64,000 nucleotides of DNA from Limnohabitans sp. DM1 (GTDB lineage: Bacteria > Pseudomonadota > Gammaproteobacteria > Burkholderiales > Burkholderiaceae_C): contig NZ_CXOO01000010.1 of assembly GCF_001269385.1 (NCBI RefSeq), positions 186,001-250,000 on the forward strand, in the 5' to 3' direction. Within the stretch, counting starts at the first letter, position 1. Each line of letters begins with the position of its first letter. The notes under the pieces were generated by a model. That model was given only the letters and a program-made list of their open reading frames with translations. It was not told the origin of the DNA and did not search any database. This document shows, in pieces, positions 15,316 through 25,265 of this stretch. The translations under genes and the position numbers were made by a program.

Positions 15316-18225
15316 ATGACCATGCACACCAATACGATCATTACCTCCTCGTCTTCTGGCGCGATGAACCTGCCTGAATCCGACAATGCCAGCGCAGCCA
15401 ATGGTCATGCGTTGACCCATTACCAGATCATCCGCCGCAATGGCGCCGTGGTTCCATTTGAGCCCAACAAAATCGCCGTGGCCTTGATGAAGGCGTTTTT
15501 GGCTGTCCATGGCACGCAAGGCGCCGCATCTGCCAGCGTGCGCGAAGTGGTGGAAGACCTGACCAAAAATGTGGTGCGCGCCTTGATGCGCTCACGACCC
15601 GGCGGTGGCACCTTCCACATTGAAGATGTGCAAGACCAGGTCGAATTGGGCCTGATGCGCAGCAGCAACCACGAAGTGGCCCGCGCTTATGTGCTCTACC
15701 GTGAACGCCGCAACCAGGACCGTGCTCAGCAACAAGTGGCCGCAGCCCCCCAGGAACCCACCTTGCATGTGCTCGATGGCGGCCAGCGCGTCGCATTGAA
15801 CCAGGACTACCTCAAAGACATCATGATCAATGCCTGCGCAGGTCTGGGCAAGGACGTGAGCGCCGAGCCCATCGTGGCCGAAACCTTGCGCAACCTGTAT
15901 GACGGCGTGCCCATGGAAGAGGTGTACAAGGCCTCCATCCTGGCGGCCCGCACCTTGATCGAAAAAGACCCGGACTACACCTACGTCACCGCCCGCTTGC
16001 TGATGCACACCATTGCCAAGGAAATCTTGGGCAAGGAAGTGACGCAAGACCAGATGCCTGAGGCCTACATCGATTACTTCCCCCAATTCATCAAGAAGGG
16101 CGTGGACAACGACCTGCTCGACGAAAAGCTCTTGCAGTTTGACTTGAAGCGCCTGGCCGCAGCGCTCAAGCCCGAGCGTGACATGCAATTCGACTACCTG
16201 GGCCTGCAAACCCTGTACGACCGCTATTTCCTGCATGTGCGCAAGACCCGCATCGAAATGCCTCAGGCTTTCTTCATGCGCGTGGCCATGGGCCTGTCGC
16301 TCAATGAGACTGATCGCGAAGCCCGCGCCATAGAGTTCTACGAAATCCTGTCCTCATTCGACTTCATGTCGTCCACCCCCACGCTGTTCAACAGTGGCAC
16401 CTTGCGCTCACAACTGTCGAGCTGCTACCTGACCACCGTACCCGACGACCTGGACGGCATCTACGAGTCGATCAAGGAAAACGCCCTGCTGTCCAAATTT
16501 GCGGGCGGCCTGGGCAACGACTGGACCCGCGTGCGCGCCATGGGCTCGCACATCAAGGGCACCAACGGTGAATCGCAAGGTGTGGTGCCGTTCCTGAAAG
16601 TCGTCAACGACACTGCCGTGGCAGTCAACCAGGGCGGCAAGCGCAAGGGCGCGGTCTGCACCTACCTGGAAACCTGGCACCTGGACATCGAAGAGTTCCT
16701 GGAGCTGCGCAAGAACACCGGCGACGACCGCCGCCGCACGCACGACATGAACACGGCCAACTGGATTCCCGACCTCTTCATGCGCCGCGTGATGGAAAAA
16801 GGCGACTGGACCTTGTTCTCGCCATCCGACTGCCCCGACCTGCACGATCTATTCGGCGCCGCTTTTGAAAAAGCTTACGTCGCCTACGAACAACAAGCCG
16901 AGCGCGGCGAACTCAAGCCCAGCAAAAAGGTGTCTGCCAACGACCTGTGGCGCAAGATGCTGTCCATGCTGTTTGAAACCGGCCACCCCTGGATCACCTT
17001 CAAGGACCCATGCAATGTGCGTTCGCCCCAGCAGCACGCCGGGGTGGTGCACTCCTCGAATCTGTGCACCGAGATCACGCTCAACACCAGCGACACCGAA
17101 ACCGCTGTGTGCAACCTGGGCTCGGTCAACCTGTCCAAACACCTGAAAGACGGCCCCAACGGCAAAGTCATTGACCAAGACAAACTGCGTCAAACCATCT
17201 CGACAGCGATGCGCATGCTCGACAACGTGATCGACATCAACTACTACGCTGTCAAAAAGGCCCGCGACTCCAATCTGCGTCACCGCCCTGTGGGCTTGGG
17301 CCTGATGGGGTTTCAGGATGCCTTGTATGAAATGCGCATTCCCTACGCTTCGCAAGCAGCTGTGGAATTTGCAGACCAGTCCATGGAAGCGATCTGCTAC
17401 TTTGCCTACTGGGCGTCCACCGATCTGGCCAAGGAGCGCGGTCAGTACTCCAGCTACAAAGGCTCTTTGTGGGAACAAGGCATCTTGCCGCTGGACACGC
17501 TCGACTTGTTGGCCCGTGAACGCGGTGGCTATGTCGAAGTGGACCGCTCTGCCACACTGGACTGGGACGCCCTGCGCAAGAAAATTGCAGCCGACGGCAT
17601 GCGCAACTCCAACTGCGTGGCCATTGCGCCCACGGCCACCATCTCCAACATCATCGGCGTGGACGCCTCGATCGAGCCTTGCTTTGGCAACCTCTCGGTC
17701 AAGTCCAACCTGTCGGGTGAATTCACCGTCATCAACAGCTACCTGGTGCGTGACTTGAAGCGCTTGGGCCTGTGGGACGATGTGATGGTCATGGACCTCA
17801 AACACTTCGACGGCTCACTGCGTCCCATCGACCGCGTACCCCAAGAGATCAAATCGCTGTACGCCACCGCATTCGAAGTGGAAACGACCTGGTTGGTGGA
17901 AGCCGCTGCACGTCGCCAGAAATGGATTGATCAGGCGCAGTCGCTCAACATCTACATGGCCGGTGCTTCGGGCAAGAAGCTCGATGACACCTACAAGCTG
18001 GCTTGGTTGCGGGGCCTCAAAACCACTTACTACTTGCGCACATCGAGCGCCACACAAGCGGAAAAATCCACCGTGCAAGCAGGCTCGCACAACGCTGTTT
18101 CTTCAACCGGCATGAGCGCACTGGAAGCCGCAGCCACTGCAGCGCAAGCGCAAATGAATGCCACACCTGCGACCGACATCAAGTTCTGCGCCATCGACGA
18201 TCCTGGTTGCGAAGCTTGTCAGTGA
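15316..18225 (+). CDS. nrdA: Class Ia ribonucleoside-diphosphate reductase, alpha subunit
   Basis: 969 residues, longer than the E. coli enzyme because of an N-terminal extension. An ATP-cone allosteric domain lies at about residues 37-140 (YQIIRRNGAVVPFEPNKIAV). The catalytic barrel carries SSCYLTTVPDDLDG and SSNLCTEITLN, containing the active-site cysteines; the C-terminal tail ends DDPGCEACQ, whose CxxC reduces the active site for thioredoxin or glutaredoxin. The enzyme makes dNDPs from NDPs with NrdB. Start ATG 15316 lies downstream of NrdR boxes; no strong Shine-Dalgarno is seen. Confidence 0.96.
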   Translation: MTMHTNTIITSSSSGAMNLPESDNASAANGHALTHYQIIRRNGAVVPFEPNKIAVALMKAFLAVHGTQGAASASVREVVEDLTKNVVRALMRSRPGGGTFHIEDVQDQVELGLMRSSNHEVARAYVLYRERRNQDRAQQQVAAAPQEPTLHVLDGGQRVALNQDYLKDIMINACAGLGKDVSAEPIVAETLRNLYDGVPMEEVYKASILAARTLIEKDPDYTYVTARLLMHTIAKEILGKEVTQDQMPEAYIDYFPQFIKKGVDNDLLDEKLLQFDLKRLAAALKPERDMQFDYLGLQTLYDRYFLHVRKTRIEMPQAFFMRVAMGLSLNETDREARAIEFYEILSSFDFMSSTPTLFNSGTLRSQLSSCYLTTVPDDLDGIYESIKENALLSKFAGGLGNDWTRVRAMGSHIKGTNGESQGVVPFLKVVNDTAVAVNQGGKRKGAVCTYLETWHLDIEEFLELRKNTGDDRRRTHDMNTANWIPDLFMRRVMEKGDWTLFSPSDCPDLHDLFGAAFEKAYVAYEQQAERGELKPSKKVSANDLWRKMLSMLFETGHPWITFKDPCNVRSPQQHAGVVHSSNLCTEITLNTSDTETAVCNLGSVNLSKHLKDGPNGKVIDQDKLRQTISTAMRMLDNVIDINYYAVKKARDSNLRHRPVGLGLMGFQDALYEMRIPYASQAAVEFADQSMEAICYFAYWASTDLAKERGQYSSYKGSLWEQGILPLDTLDLLARERGGYVEVDRSATLDWDALRKKIAADGMRNSNCVAIAPTATISNIIGVDASIEPCFGNLSVKSNLSGEFTVINSYLVRDLKRLGLWDDVMVMDLKHFDGSLRPIDRVPQEIKSLYATAFEVETTWLVEAAARRQKWIDQAQSLNIYMAGASGKKLDDTYKLAWLRGLKTTYYLRTSSATQAEKSTVQAGSHNAVSSTGMSALEAAATAAQAQMNATPATDIKFCAIDDPGCEACQ

Positions 18226-18279
18226 TTGTTCAAGGCATTGCACTGTGTCGATCTGACTCCGTGCGATGCAATTGAACAA
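18226..18279. other. Inverted repeat in the nrdA-nrdB gap
   Basis: TTGTTCAA (18226-18233), starting right after the nrdA stop, and TTGAACAA (18272-18279) are perfect 8 bp inverted copies. They may form an RNA hairpin that tunes the NrdA:NrdB ratio or protects the mRNA. There is no T-tract, so it is not a standard terminator. Confidence 0.3.
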
Positions 18280-18366
18280 CACTTCTCAACCGTACACAGG
18301 CATAACGTCAATCACTGCTTTGCATTTCGTGTGCATGCTTTCATAATTTGAACACTGGAAATTTTT

Positions 18367-19494
18367 ATGCTGTCCTGGGACGAACAAGTCAAACCCGCAT
18401 TGCAACCCGCAATGCCCGCTTCATCTGGTGCTGATGCATTTTCAGCATCTACTGCTGCATCTGCATCTGCAAGCCCTCGCCGCATGAATGCCGCAGACAA
18501 GCGCATCATCAACGGCCAAACCGACGTCAACCAGTTGGTGCCCTTCAAATACAAATGGGCTTGGGAAAAATACCTCGCGACCTGCGCCAATCACTGGATG
18601 CCGCAAGAAGTGAACATGAACCGTGACATCGCCTTGTGGAAAGACCCCAACGGTCTGACCGAAGACGAGCGCCGCATCGTCAAGCGCAATCTGGGTTTCT
18701 TTGTCACGGCCGACTCCTTGGCTGCGAACAACATTGTCTTGGGCACTTACCGCCACATCACAGCCCCCGAATGCCGCCAGTTCCTTCTGCGTCAAGCTTT
18801 TGAAGAAGCCATCCACACACACGCCTACCAATACATTGTGGAATCGCTGGGGCTTGACGAGAGCGAAATCTTCAACGCCTACAACGAAGTCAAATCCATC
18901 CGCGACAAGGACGAGTTCCTGATCCCCTTCATCAGTGCGATCATGGACCCCGACTTCAAGACCGGCACGCTGGAAAACGACCAGACCCTGCTCAAGTCGC
19001 TGATCGTGTTTGCCTGCCTCATGGAAGGTCTGTTCTTCTATGTGGGCTTCACACAGATTCTGGCTTTGGGCCGCCAGAACAAGATGACCGGTGCCGCTGA
19101 GCAGTACCAGTACATCCTGCGCGATGAGTCCATGCACTGCAACTTCGGCATCGACTTGATCAACACCGTGAAGCTGGAAAATCCCCAGCTGTGGACCGCT
19201 GAGTTCAAAGCCGAAATCAAGGCCTTGTTTCTCAAAGCCGTTGAACTGGAATACCGCTATGCCGAAGACACCATGCCCCGTGGTGTGCTGGGCATGAACG
19301 CTTCGATGTTCAAGGGCTATTTACGTTACATTGCCAACCGACGCGCCACGCAAATTGGCCTCGAAGCGCTTTTCCCGAACGAAGAAAATCCCTTCCCCTG
19401 GATGAGCGAGATGATTGACCTGAAAAAAGAACGCAATTTCTTTGAGACCCGGGTCATCGAATACCAATCTGGTGGGGCCTTGTCTTGGGATTGA
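18367..19494 (+). CDS. nrdB: Class Ia ribonucleoside-diphosphate reductase, beta subunit
   Basis: 375 residues. Di-iron and radical residues are visible: the [10 protein letters not shown] pattern places metal ligands at E147 and H150 and the radical tyrosine at Y154; further ligands lie in [10 protein letters not shown] and [10 protein letters not shown]. NrdB holds the tyrosyl radical that starts catalysis in NrdA. The first 35 residues are a Ser/Ala-rich extension without known role. It lies 141 bp after nrdA, presumably in the same transcription unit, and is followed by a hairpin. Confidence 0.96.
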   Translation: MLSWDEQVKPALQPAMPASSGADAFSASTAASASASPRRMNAADKRIINGQTDVNQLVPFKYKWAWEKYLATCANHWMPQEVNMNRDIALWKDPNGLTEDERRIVKRNLGFFVTADSLAANNIVLGTYRHITAPECRQFLLRQAFEEAIHTHAYQYIVESLGLDESEIFNAYNEVKSIRDKDEFLIPFISAIMDPDFKTGTLENDQTLLKSLIVFACLMEGLFFYVGFTQILALGRQNKMTGAAEQYQYILRDESMHCNFGIDLINTVKLENPQLWTAEFKAEIKALFLKAVELEYRYAEDTMPRGVLGMNASMFKGYLRYIANRRATQIGLEALFPNEENPFPWMSEMIDLKKERNFFETRVIEYQSGGALSWD

Positions 19495-19528
19495 ACTTCT
19501 GAACACCCCACAAATGACTCCCCTTTTC

Positions 19529-19572
19529 AAGCCACACTCCCCAGCGCCGCAAGGCGCTGTGAAGTGTGGCTT
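19529..19572 (+). terminator. Terminator-like hairpin after nrdB
   Basis: AAGCCACACT (19529-19538) pairs with AGTGTGGCTT (19563-19572) around a nested AGCGCC/GGCGCT stem. Only a short T-run follows, so termination may be partial. Confidence 0.6.
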
Positions 19573-19686
19573 TCCCGCGTTCATGGTGCTGAGGAATGCC
19601 TCAACACCATGGATCGTTTTGTGCATTCCAACAAGCACCAAGCGTTACCTTTCCGTTGAGTTCTCAACTTGATCAAGGAGAAAATC

Positions 19687-20199
19687 ATGGCAACTGCAAA
19701 AAAAGCAGCAGCAAAAAAAGCTGCCCCCGCGAAGAAGGCCGCTCCGGCCAAAGCTGCACCCGCTAAAAAAGTAGCCGCAGCCAAGAAAGCTGCTCCGGCG
19801 AAAAAGGCTGCTCCAGCTAAAAAAGCTGCCGTCGCTAAAAAGCCAGCAGCCAAAAAAGCTGTTCCAGCAAAGAAAGCCGCTCCAGCTAAAAAAGTAGCCG
19901 CAGCCAAGAAACCAGCTGCCAAAAAAGCAGCACCGGCCAAGCAAGCAGCAGCCAAAAAAGTAGCGGCCAAAAAGCCAGCTGCGAAAAAAGCTGCTCCCGC
20001 AAAAGCCGCTGCTCCAGCCAAAAAAGCCACCGCCAAAAAAGCTGCTGCCAAAAAGCCAGCCGCCAAAAAAGCCGTGGTGAAAAAAGCTGCGAAAAAGCCT
20101 GCTGCGAAGAAGGCCGCCAAAGCACCCGCTGCCCCTGCTGCCCAAACCACTCTGAATCCTCAAGCTGCCTGGCCGTTTCCATCGGCTGCCAAGCCCTGA
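19687..20199 (+). CDS. Histone H1-like lysine/alanine-rich DNA-binding protein
   Basis: 170 residues made almost entirely of repeats of the type AKKAAPAKKAA, with a C-terminal non-repetitive end (NPQAAWPFPSAAKP). Such proteins (H1-like, KAP motifs) bind DNA nonspecifically and compact the nucleoid in Burkholderiales. ATG 19687 is chosen because AAGGAG lies 6 nt upstream; an in-frame TTG at 19669 lacks a site. The gene is internally repetitive and so prone to length variation. Confidence 0.85.
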   Translation: MATAKKAAAKKAAPAKKAAPAKAAPAKKVAAAKKAAPAKKAAPAKKAAVAKKPAAKKAVPAKKAAPAKKVAAAKKPAAKKAAPAKQAAAKKVAAKKPAAKKAAPAKAAAPAKKATAKKAAAKKPAAKKAVVKKAAKKPAAKKAAKAPAAPAAQTTLNPQAAWPFPSAAKP

Positions 20200-20223
20200 T
20201 TCAGCTGTCAAGCAACAGCACTG

Positions 20224-20258
20224 AAAACCCGACACGGTCAATCGTGCCGGGTTTTTTT
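20224..20258 (+). terminator. Rho-independent terminator of the H1-like gene
   Basis: AAAACCCGACACG and CGTGCCGGGTTTT form a stem with one mismatch and a 6 nt loop, followed by a run of Ts. Confidence 0.85.
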
Positions 20259-20267
20259 AAGACCATT

Positions 20268-21152
20268 TCAGGGGTAAAAACTCAACACGCGGTAACCGAC
20301 CACAGGCAAGTTATCACTGACACCCAAAATCAGCATGCCTGACCAAGTCTGACCGGCGGCAATTGTCGGGGGTGCTTCCATGTCCTTGGGCAGCAACACC
20401 CGTCGCACCAAATCGCTGTCTTGACCATCTTTCAAGCTCAACTCCAAAGCGGTCATCCCCAAGGTTTGATGGGAGCTGTTGCGCACTGTCCAATGTAGGA
20501 CAAAACCATCTTTTAGCTTCACGAAGCTGGAGCTGTCAATGACCATCGCATCTGGATTGCGCACCACGGCAGACTCACAGCCCGTCACTTGACAAACCGA
20601 CTGAAAAGCCATTTCAAGCTGAGGAAACACAGAAACCACTACACCGCGTTGTAACCAAAGCCACTGCAAAGTCAAAGTCAGCACCAGTCCCAAAGACAGC
20701 ACGCGCCATGGGCCACGAGCCTGTACCGGGGAGGTAGGCAATTGCGCTGGAGGTTCAGCAAGCACCAAAGGACTGAAGATTGGCACTGGCTTGCCAATGG
20801 TGTCTGTAGATTCGCCTGAGGAAACCTTTTCGGCTTCTGGTTCGACAGGGAACAAATGATCGGGGGAAGGATCGGTAGCTGAAGCTGTGCTCACCGAGTC
20901 ATTGAGAGACACGGGTGTTTGGGGCGATGTATCCTGCAGTTGCGGAGCAGATGCAACCGAACTCTTCACATCTATGGACTGACGAAACTCAGGCGAATTC
21001 CCGGCTACCCCTTGCCAGGCCAGCACCCGACCAGTGCTGTCAAAAACATGTGAACAGTGGCCGCACCTCAACCAGCCTTTGGCTTGCTTGAGTTGATCGG
21101 GCACGACCTGATAAACCGTGACGCACTCTGGGCAGCGGGTGATCCAATTCAT
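20268..21152 (-). CDS. DUF3426 zinc-ribbon membrane protein
   Basis: 294 residues. The N-terminus is an MJ0042-type zinc finger (TRCPECVTVYQV...LRCGHCSHVFD), followed by a low-complexity linker, one transmembrane helix near residue 150 (LSLGLVLTLTLQWLWL) and a C-terminal DUF3426 domain. Function unknown. Located downstream of prmA on the same strand, as in other Burkholderiales. Confidence 0.85.
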   Translation of the reverse strand: MNWITRCPECVTVYQVVPDQLKQAKGWLRCGHCSHVFDSTGRVLAWQGVAGNSPEFRQSIDVKSSVASAPQLQDTSPQTPVSLNDSVSTASATDPSPDHLFPVEPEAEKVSSGESTDTIGKPVPIFSPLVLAEPPAQLPTSPVQARGPWRVLSLGLVLTLTLQWLWLQRGVVVSVFPQLEMAFQSVCQVTGCESAVVRNPDAMVIDSSSFVKLKDGFVLHWTVRNSSHQTLGMTALELSLKDGQDSDLVRRVLLPKDMEAPPTIAAGQTWSGMLILGVSDNLPVVGYRVLSFYP

Positions 21153-21189
21153 GCACGATTTTAGTCAGAGTCCGCAGCCATGCTCAAGC

Positions 21190-22074
21190 TTAAGGCAATT
21201 GTGCGGTCATCAAAATCCAACCATCTTCGGCATCAGACACTTTTAGTGACAGCCAAGGCGCATAGGCATCTTGGAGTTCCTGGGCTTGTCGCTCCAAAAT
21301 ACCCGCCAGCACCAATGATCCTCCCGAAGCGACATGCGAGCACAGCAAGGGGGCCAGCACCTTCAGCGGTGTTGCCAGAATATTGGCCAGCACGGTTTGG
21401 TATTGGCCTTGAGCCAGCTCAGACATACCGGCACTCAACTCAACATGGTTGGCCTCTGCATTCAAGCGGGTAGAAGTGACCGCCGCTTCGTCGATATCAA
21501 CAGCGTCAATCTGGGTGGCACCATATTTGGCGGCGCCAATGGCCAAAATACCCGAACCACATCCGTAATCCAGCACACGCTGACCGGTCAAGCCTTGCCG
21601 CGCAATCCAACGCAGGCACATGCGGGTGGTCGGATGCGTACCTGTGCCAAAGGCCAAACCCGGATCCAGGCGGATGATCTTGCGGGCCTGGGCGGGGGGT
21701 TCATGCCAACTGGGAACAATCCAAAAATCGGAAGTCACCTCGACCGGGGCAAACTGAGATTGCGTCAAACGCACCCAGTCCTGATCGGCCACAACTTGAA
21801 TACCCAAGAAGCGACAGCCTTCAAAAAAGTCCTGTGCTTGCAGCAACACTGCTGCTTCTTTGGCCGCTGTTTCCTGCGCAAACAAGGCCACCATGCGCGA
21901 GCGCTGCCAGCCATCCTTGGGGGGCGGCATGCCGGGTTCGCCAAACAAAGCCTGCTCTGCGGGGGTCTGGGCATCAGCGTCTTCGACTGACACACTCAAG
22001 GCATCCAATGCATCGAAGGCATCGCTCAACACATCTACCCGCTCCTCCGGGCACAACAGGCTCAGTTCAAACAT
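21190..22074 (-). CDS. prmA: Ribosomal protein L11 methyltransferase
   Basis: 294 residues. AdoMet-binding motif VLDYGCGSGILAIGAAKYGA near residue 165, DPGLAFGTGTHPTT before it, and the ANILATPL substrate/catalytic segment are all PrmA hallmarks. It methylates lysines and the N-terminus of L11. It starts 13 bp after the accC stop, so it is cotranscribed with accBC. Confidence 0.95.
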   Translation of the reverse strand: MFELSLLCPEERVDVLSDAFDALDALSVSVEDADAQTPAEQALFGEPGMPPPKDGWQRSRMVALFAQETAAKEAAVLLQAQDFFEGCRFLGIQVVADQDWVRLTQSQFAPVEVTSDFWIVPSWHEPPAQARKIIRLDPGLAFGTGTHPTTRMCLRWIARQGLTGQRVLDYGCGSGILAIGAAKYGATQIDAVDIDEAAVTSTRLNAEANHVELSAGMSELAQGQYQTVLANILATPLKVLAPLLCSHVASGGSLVLAGILERQAQELQDAYAPWLSLKVSDAEDGWILMTAQLP

Positions 22075-22087
22075 GCGTCATCCCGTC

Positions 22088-23437
22088 TCAGCGCTTGTGC
22101 TGGCTAAGCCAGTGTTCCAGGTAATGGATGTTGGTGCCTCCGGACATGAACTTGGCGTCCACCATCAACTCACGGTGCAGCGGGATATTGGTACTGATGC
22201 CTTCGATCACGGTCTCGGCCAAGGCGGTCTGCATGCGGGCCAGAGCCTGCTCACGGGTATCGCCGTGCACGATGATTTTGCCGATCATCGAATCGTAGTT
22301 GGGCGGCACAAAGTAGTTGTTGTAGGCGTGCGAATCAACCCGCACACCAGGACCACCCGGCATGTGCCAGGACGTGATGCGACCCGGTGAAGGTGTGAAT
22401 TTGAATGGATCTTCAGCATTCACGCGACACTCAATGGCGTGGCCCCGGATCTGGATATCACGCTGGGTGAAAGGCAGCTTTTCACCAGCTGCCACCATGA
22501 TTTGGGTTTTCACAATGTCCACACCTGTGACCCATTCGGTCACGGGGTGCTCCACCTGCACACGGGTGTTCATTTCTATGAAATAAAACTCGCCGTTTTC
22601 GTAGAGGAACTCGAAAGTGCCCGCACCACGGTAACCGATTTTCTTGCAGGCGGCCACACAACGCTCACCGATTTTCTCAATCAACTTGCGGGGAATACCC
22701 GGTGCTGGCGCTTCTTCGATCACCTTCTGGTGGCGCCGCTGCATGGAGCAGTCGCGCTCACCCAAATACACCGCGTTCTTGTGCTTGTCGGCCAGGATCT
22801 GGATTTCGATGTGGCGTGGGTTTTGCAGGAACTTTTCCATGTAGACCGCGGGATTGCCGAAAGCCACACCGGCTTCGGCCTTGGTCATTTGCACCGCATT
22901 GATCAGGGCTGCCTCGGTGTGCACCACGCGCATGCCGCGACCACCGCCGCCGCCTGCGGCCTTGATGATCACCGGGTAACCCACACTCTTGGCCACGCGG
23001 CGGATCTGCACCGGGTCATCGGGCAATTCGCCTTCTGAGCCCGGCACGCAAGGCACACCAGCGCGGATCATTGCCTGCTTGGCCGAGACCTTGTCGCCCA
23101 TGATGCGGATCGACTCGGGTGTCGGACCAATGAACTGGAAACCGCTTTTTTCCACACGCTCAGCGAAGTCCGCGTTTTCACTGAGAAAGCCATAACCAGG
23201 GTGAATGGCTTCTGCATCGGTCACTTCAGCCGCCGAAATGATGGCGGGCATATTGAGGTAACTCAGGGGCGAGGCCGCAGGCCCAATACAGACGGCTTCT
23301 TCTGCCAACTTCACGTATTTGGCTTCTTTATCCGCCTCTGAGTACACCATCACGGCCTTGATGCCGAGTTCGCGGCACGCACGCTGGATGCGCAGGGCAA
23401 TCTCACCGCGGTTGGCCACCAGGATTTTCTTGAACAT
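22088..23437 (-). CDS. accC: Acetyl-CoA carboxylase, biotin carboxylase subunit
   Basis: 449 residues, normal length. ATP-grasp enzyme with [29 protein letters not shown] and [14 protein letters not shown]. It carboxylates the biotin on AccB using bicarbonate and ATP, the first half-reaction of fatty acid synthesis. Lies 16 bp after accB. Confidence 0.97.
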   Translation of the reverse strand: MFKKILVANRGEIALRIQRACRELGIKAVMVYSEADKEAKYVKLAEEAVCIGPAASPLSYLNMPAIISAAEVTDAEAIHPGYGFLSENADFAERVEKSGFQFIGPTPESIRIMGDKVSAKQAMIRAGVPCVPGSEGELPDDPVQIRRVAKSVGYPVIIKAAGGGGGRGMRVVHTEAALINAVQMTKAEAGVAFGNPAVYMEKFLQNPRHIEIQILADKHKNAVYLGERDCSMQRRHQKVIEEAPAPGIPRKLIEKIGERCVAACKKIGYRGAGTFEFLYENGEFYFIEMNTRVQVEHPVTEWVTGVDIVKTQIMVAAGEKLPFTQRDIQIRGHAIECRVNAEDPFKFTPSPGRITSWHMPGGPGVRVDSHAYNNYFVPPNYDSMIGKIIVHGDTREQALARMQTALAETVIEGISTNIPLHRELMVDAKFMSGGTNIHYLEHWLSQHKR

Positions 23438-23453
23438 GAAATTCCCGTTCGCT

Positions 23454-23900
23454 TTATTCGATGATGAACAAGGGCTGGCCGTATTCGGTCGCTTGACCGT
23501 TTTCGCACAGGATTTGGGTCACAGTTCCAGACTTGTCGGACACGATTTCATTGAGGATCTTCATCGCTTCAATGATGCACACGGTATCGCCTTCCTTCAC
23601 GACCGAGCCAATCTGCACGAATGGTGCAGCACCCGGGCTGGAAGAACGGTAAAAAGTGCCCACCATGGGGGATTTCACCGCATGACCGGCTGGAGCCGCG
23701 ACGGGAACTTCTGCAGCAGGCGCAGCAGCGGCGGGGGCTGCAACTGCGACTGGCGCTGCCACTTGTTGCATCATCACGGGTGCAGCAACGCCCATGCTTT
23801 TGACAATGCGCACCTTGCCTTCAGCTTCGGTGATCTCCAGTTCGGAGACGTTTGAGTCAGATACCAAGTCGATCAGGGTTTTGAGTTTGCGCAAGTCCAT
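23454..23900 (-). CDS. accB: Acetyl-CoA carboxylase biotin carboxyl carrier protein
   Basis: 148 residues: N-terminal helix region ([13 protein letters not shown]), an Ala/Pro-rich linker, and the biotinyl domain with EAMKILNEI, in which the lysine carries biotin. Start ATG 23900 is preceded by GGAGG at 5 nt; an in-frame ATG at 23912 lies upstream and is less well placed. Head of the accB-accC-prmA operon; the 160 bp AT-rich gap upstream should hold the promoter. Confidence 0.96.
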   Translation of the reverse strand: MDLRKLKTLIDLVSDSNVSELEITEAEGKVRIVKSMGVAAPVMMQQVAAPVAVAAPAAAAPAAEVPVAAPAGHAVKSPMVGTFYRSSSPGAAPFVQIGSVVKEGDTVCIIEAMKILNEIVSDKSGTVTQILCENGQATEYGQPLFIIE

Positions 23901-24060
23901 AAAGTCCTCCATTGCGTAAGCCAACGTAATGTATTGAATTTACACCAATTTTCAGCAAAAGCACGCTAAATCAGCGTCTTCTTTGAGCGAAATTTTGATT
24001 TTTTAATTAAATTTGACATAAACGGCAAAAAGAGCTCAAGGTTTGCCGACTCTTCAGGAT

Positions 24061-24603
24061 TCAAGTCCGCTGCGTGCGCCACTTGATCAAGTCACCGGAC
24101 GAGAGTTGCCCCAGCTTCTGCAGCCAAATGGTGCCATCTTCTTTAAAAAAGACGCTAAACGGCAATCCGCCTGCACTGTTTCCCAATGATCTGGCCAACT
24201 CCGTGCCTTGCAAGCCCGCCAGACCAACCGGAAAACCCAGAGGTTGACGCGCCAGAAAACGTTTCACGGCGCTGGGTTGATCAATGGCCAATGCCAGAAC
24301 TTGAAAGCCGTTCGCATGCTGTTCGCGCCAAAAGGCATCGATCAGGGGTAACTCTTCAACACAAGGGGGGCACCATGTCGCCCAAAAGTTCAGCAGCAGC
24401 GGTTTACCTCGAAATGCGCTCATGTCCAGCACCTCTCCGGAAACCGTTTCAAACTTTTGAGACCACAGGGCATGCACGGCGCCGGGTGCTTGGGTGCCCG
24501 GTTGCAATCGCCACCAAGACAAGGCCGCTCCACCGGATGCCGCCAAGGCACCCGCCCCCAACATCCAGTTTCGCCTGGAGCGCGTTTGCAGTTGTTCTGT
24601 CAT
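24061..24603 (-). CDS. TlpA-like thiol:disulfide oxidoreductase
   Basis: 180 residues. N-terminal twin-arginine-like or signal-anchor segment (RSRRNWMLGAGALAASGGAA), then a thioredoxin fold with WCPPC at residues 77-81 and the cis-Pro loop GGLPFSVFF. Likely a periplasmic reductase of the TlpA/ResA type, for example in cytochrome c maturation. Sits 15 bp after the hypothetical gene at 24619. Confidence 0.88.
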   Translation of the reverse strand: MTEQLQTRSRRNWMLGAGALAASGGAALSWWRLQPGTQAPGAVHALWSQKFETVSGEVLDMSAFRGKPLLLNFWATWCPPCVEELPLIDAFWREQHANGFQVLALAIDQPSAVKRFLARQPLGFPVGLAGLQGTELARSLGNSAGGLPFSVFFKEDGTIWLQKLGQLSSGDLIKWRTQRT

Positions 24604-24618
24604 GGGTGTGATTGTGAT

Positions 24619-25203
24619 TCAAGCGGCCAGCAAACGTTCCAGCGCCTGCAAATCGCCTCGGGGAGAGCGGCCCTGAGCATCGGGCAGCAAGGCCCCGCGC
24701 AAGTCATCCAGGTCATAAATGCGCAGATGCACGCCAATGTCTTCGCCCAAGGCCTCACAAAAACTGTGCACGCTCAGCACATCCACGTCATCGCCGTGCA
24801 TACCGCGCACCGTCTGGACCTCATACCGCTGGTTCTGGTTGATCAAGGCGATCTCGGCCGATTTGGGGTCATCGCAAAACAAGGCCAAATCCACGTCCGA
24901 CAGCCGTGTGGCCCAGCCTTGCCAGACGGCGCCCCCCAAATGCGGGCGAAATGCCACCAGCCGTTGCATCCATATCCGTGCCAATTCGCGCAAAGCGCGC
25001 AACTCCTGGGGCTGGGTGTCGGCGCAAAACAGGGCAATGTAATCGCGCACCTCGCTCTCGACGATTTCATTGGAGGGCAAGGCCGTGCGCCCCGGCAAAC
25101 CCAGCTCTTTCAGGGCGCGGTGCTTGGCAGGGCCAAAAGCCAGCCCTTCTTCCACCACCAGGCGCGCCGCCGTGGCAGCAATTTCATGTGCAACATCGTT
25201 CAT
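24619..25203 (-). CDS. Conserved hypothetical protein, nucleotidyltransferase-like pattern
   Basis: 194 residues. No sure family. The segment GGAVWQGWATRLSDVDLALF resembles the G...SDVDL active-site pattern of the nucleotidyltransferase fold, and the rest is helical with no membrane segment. It is divergent from mpl (62 bp) and upstream of the TlpA-like gene. The nucleotidyltransferase assignment is only a motif impression. Confidence 0.6.
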   Translation of the reverse strand: MNDVAHEIAATAARLVVEEGLAFGPAKHRALKELGLPGRTALPSNEIVESEVRDYIALFCADTQPQELRALRELARIWMQRLVAFRPHLGGAVWQGWATRLSDVDLALFCDDPKSAEIALINQNQRYEVQTVRGMHGDDVDVLSVHSFCEALGEDIGVHLRIYDLDDLRGALLPDAQGRSPRGDLQALERLLAA

Positions 25204-25265
25204 GCGAATGGATTGTGCCTGTGCACAGCAGGGGCACTTACCCCACGGCGCCTAAAATCCCCCGC

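Noticed and set aside
19687..20199. Tandem repeats here considered as a CRISPR or other DNA repeat array
   Set aside because: The repetition follows codons of Lys/Ala/Pro in one frame and there are no unique spacers; it is a repetitive protein.
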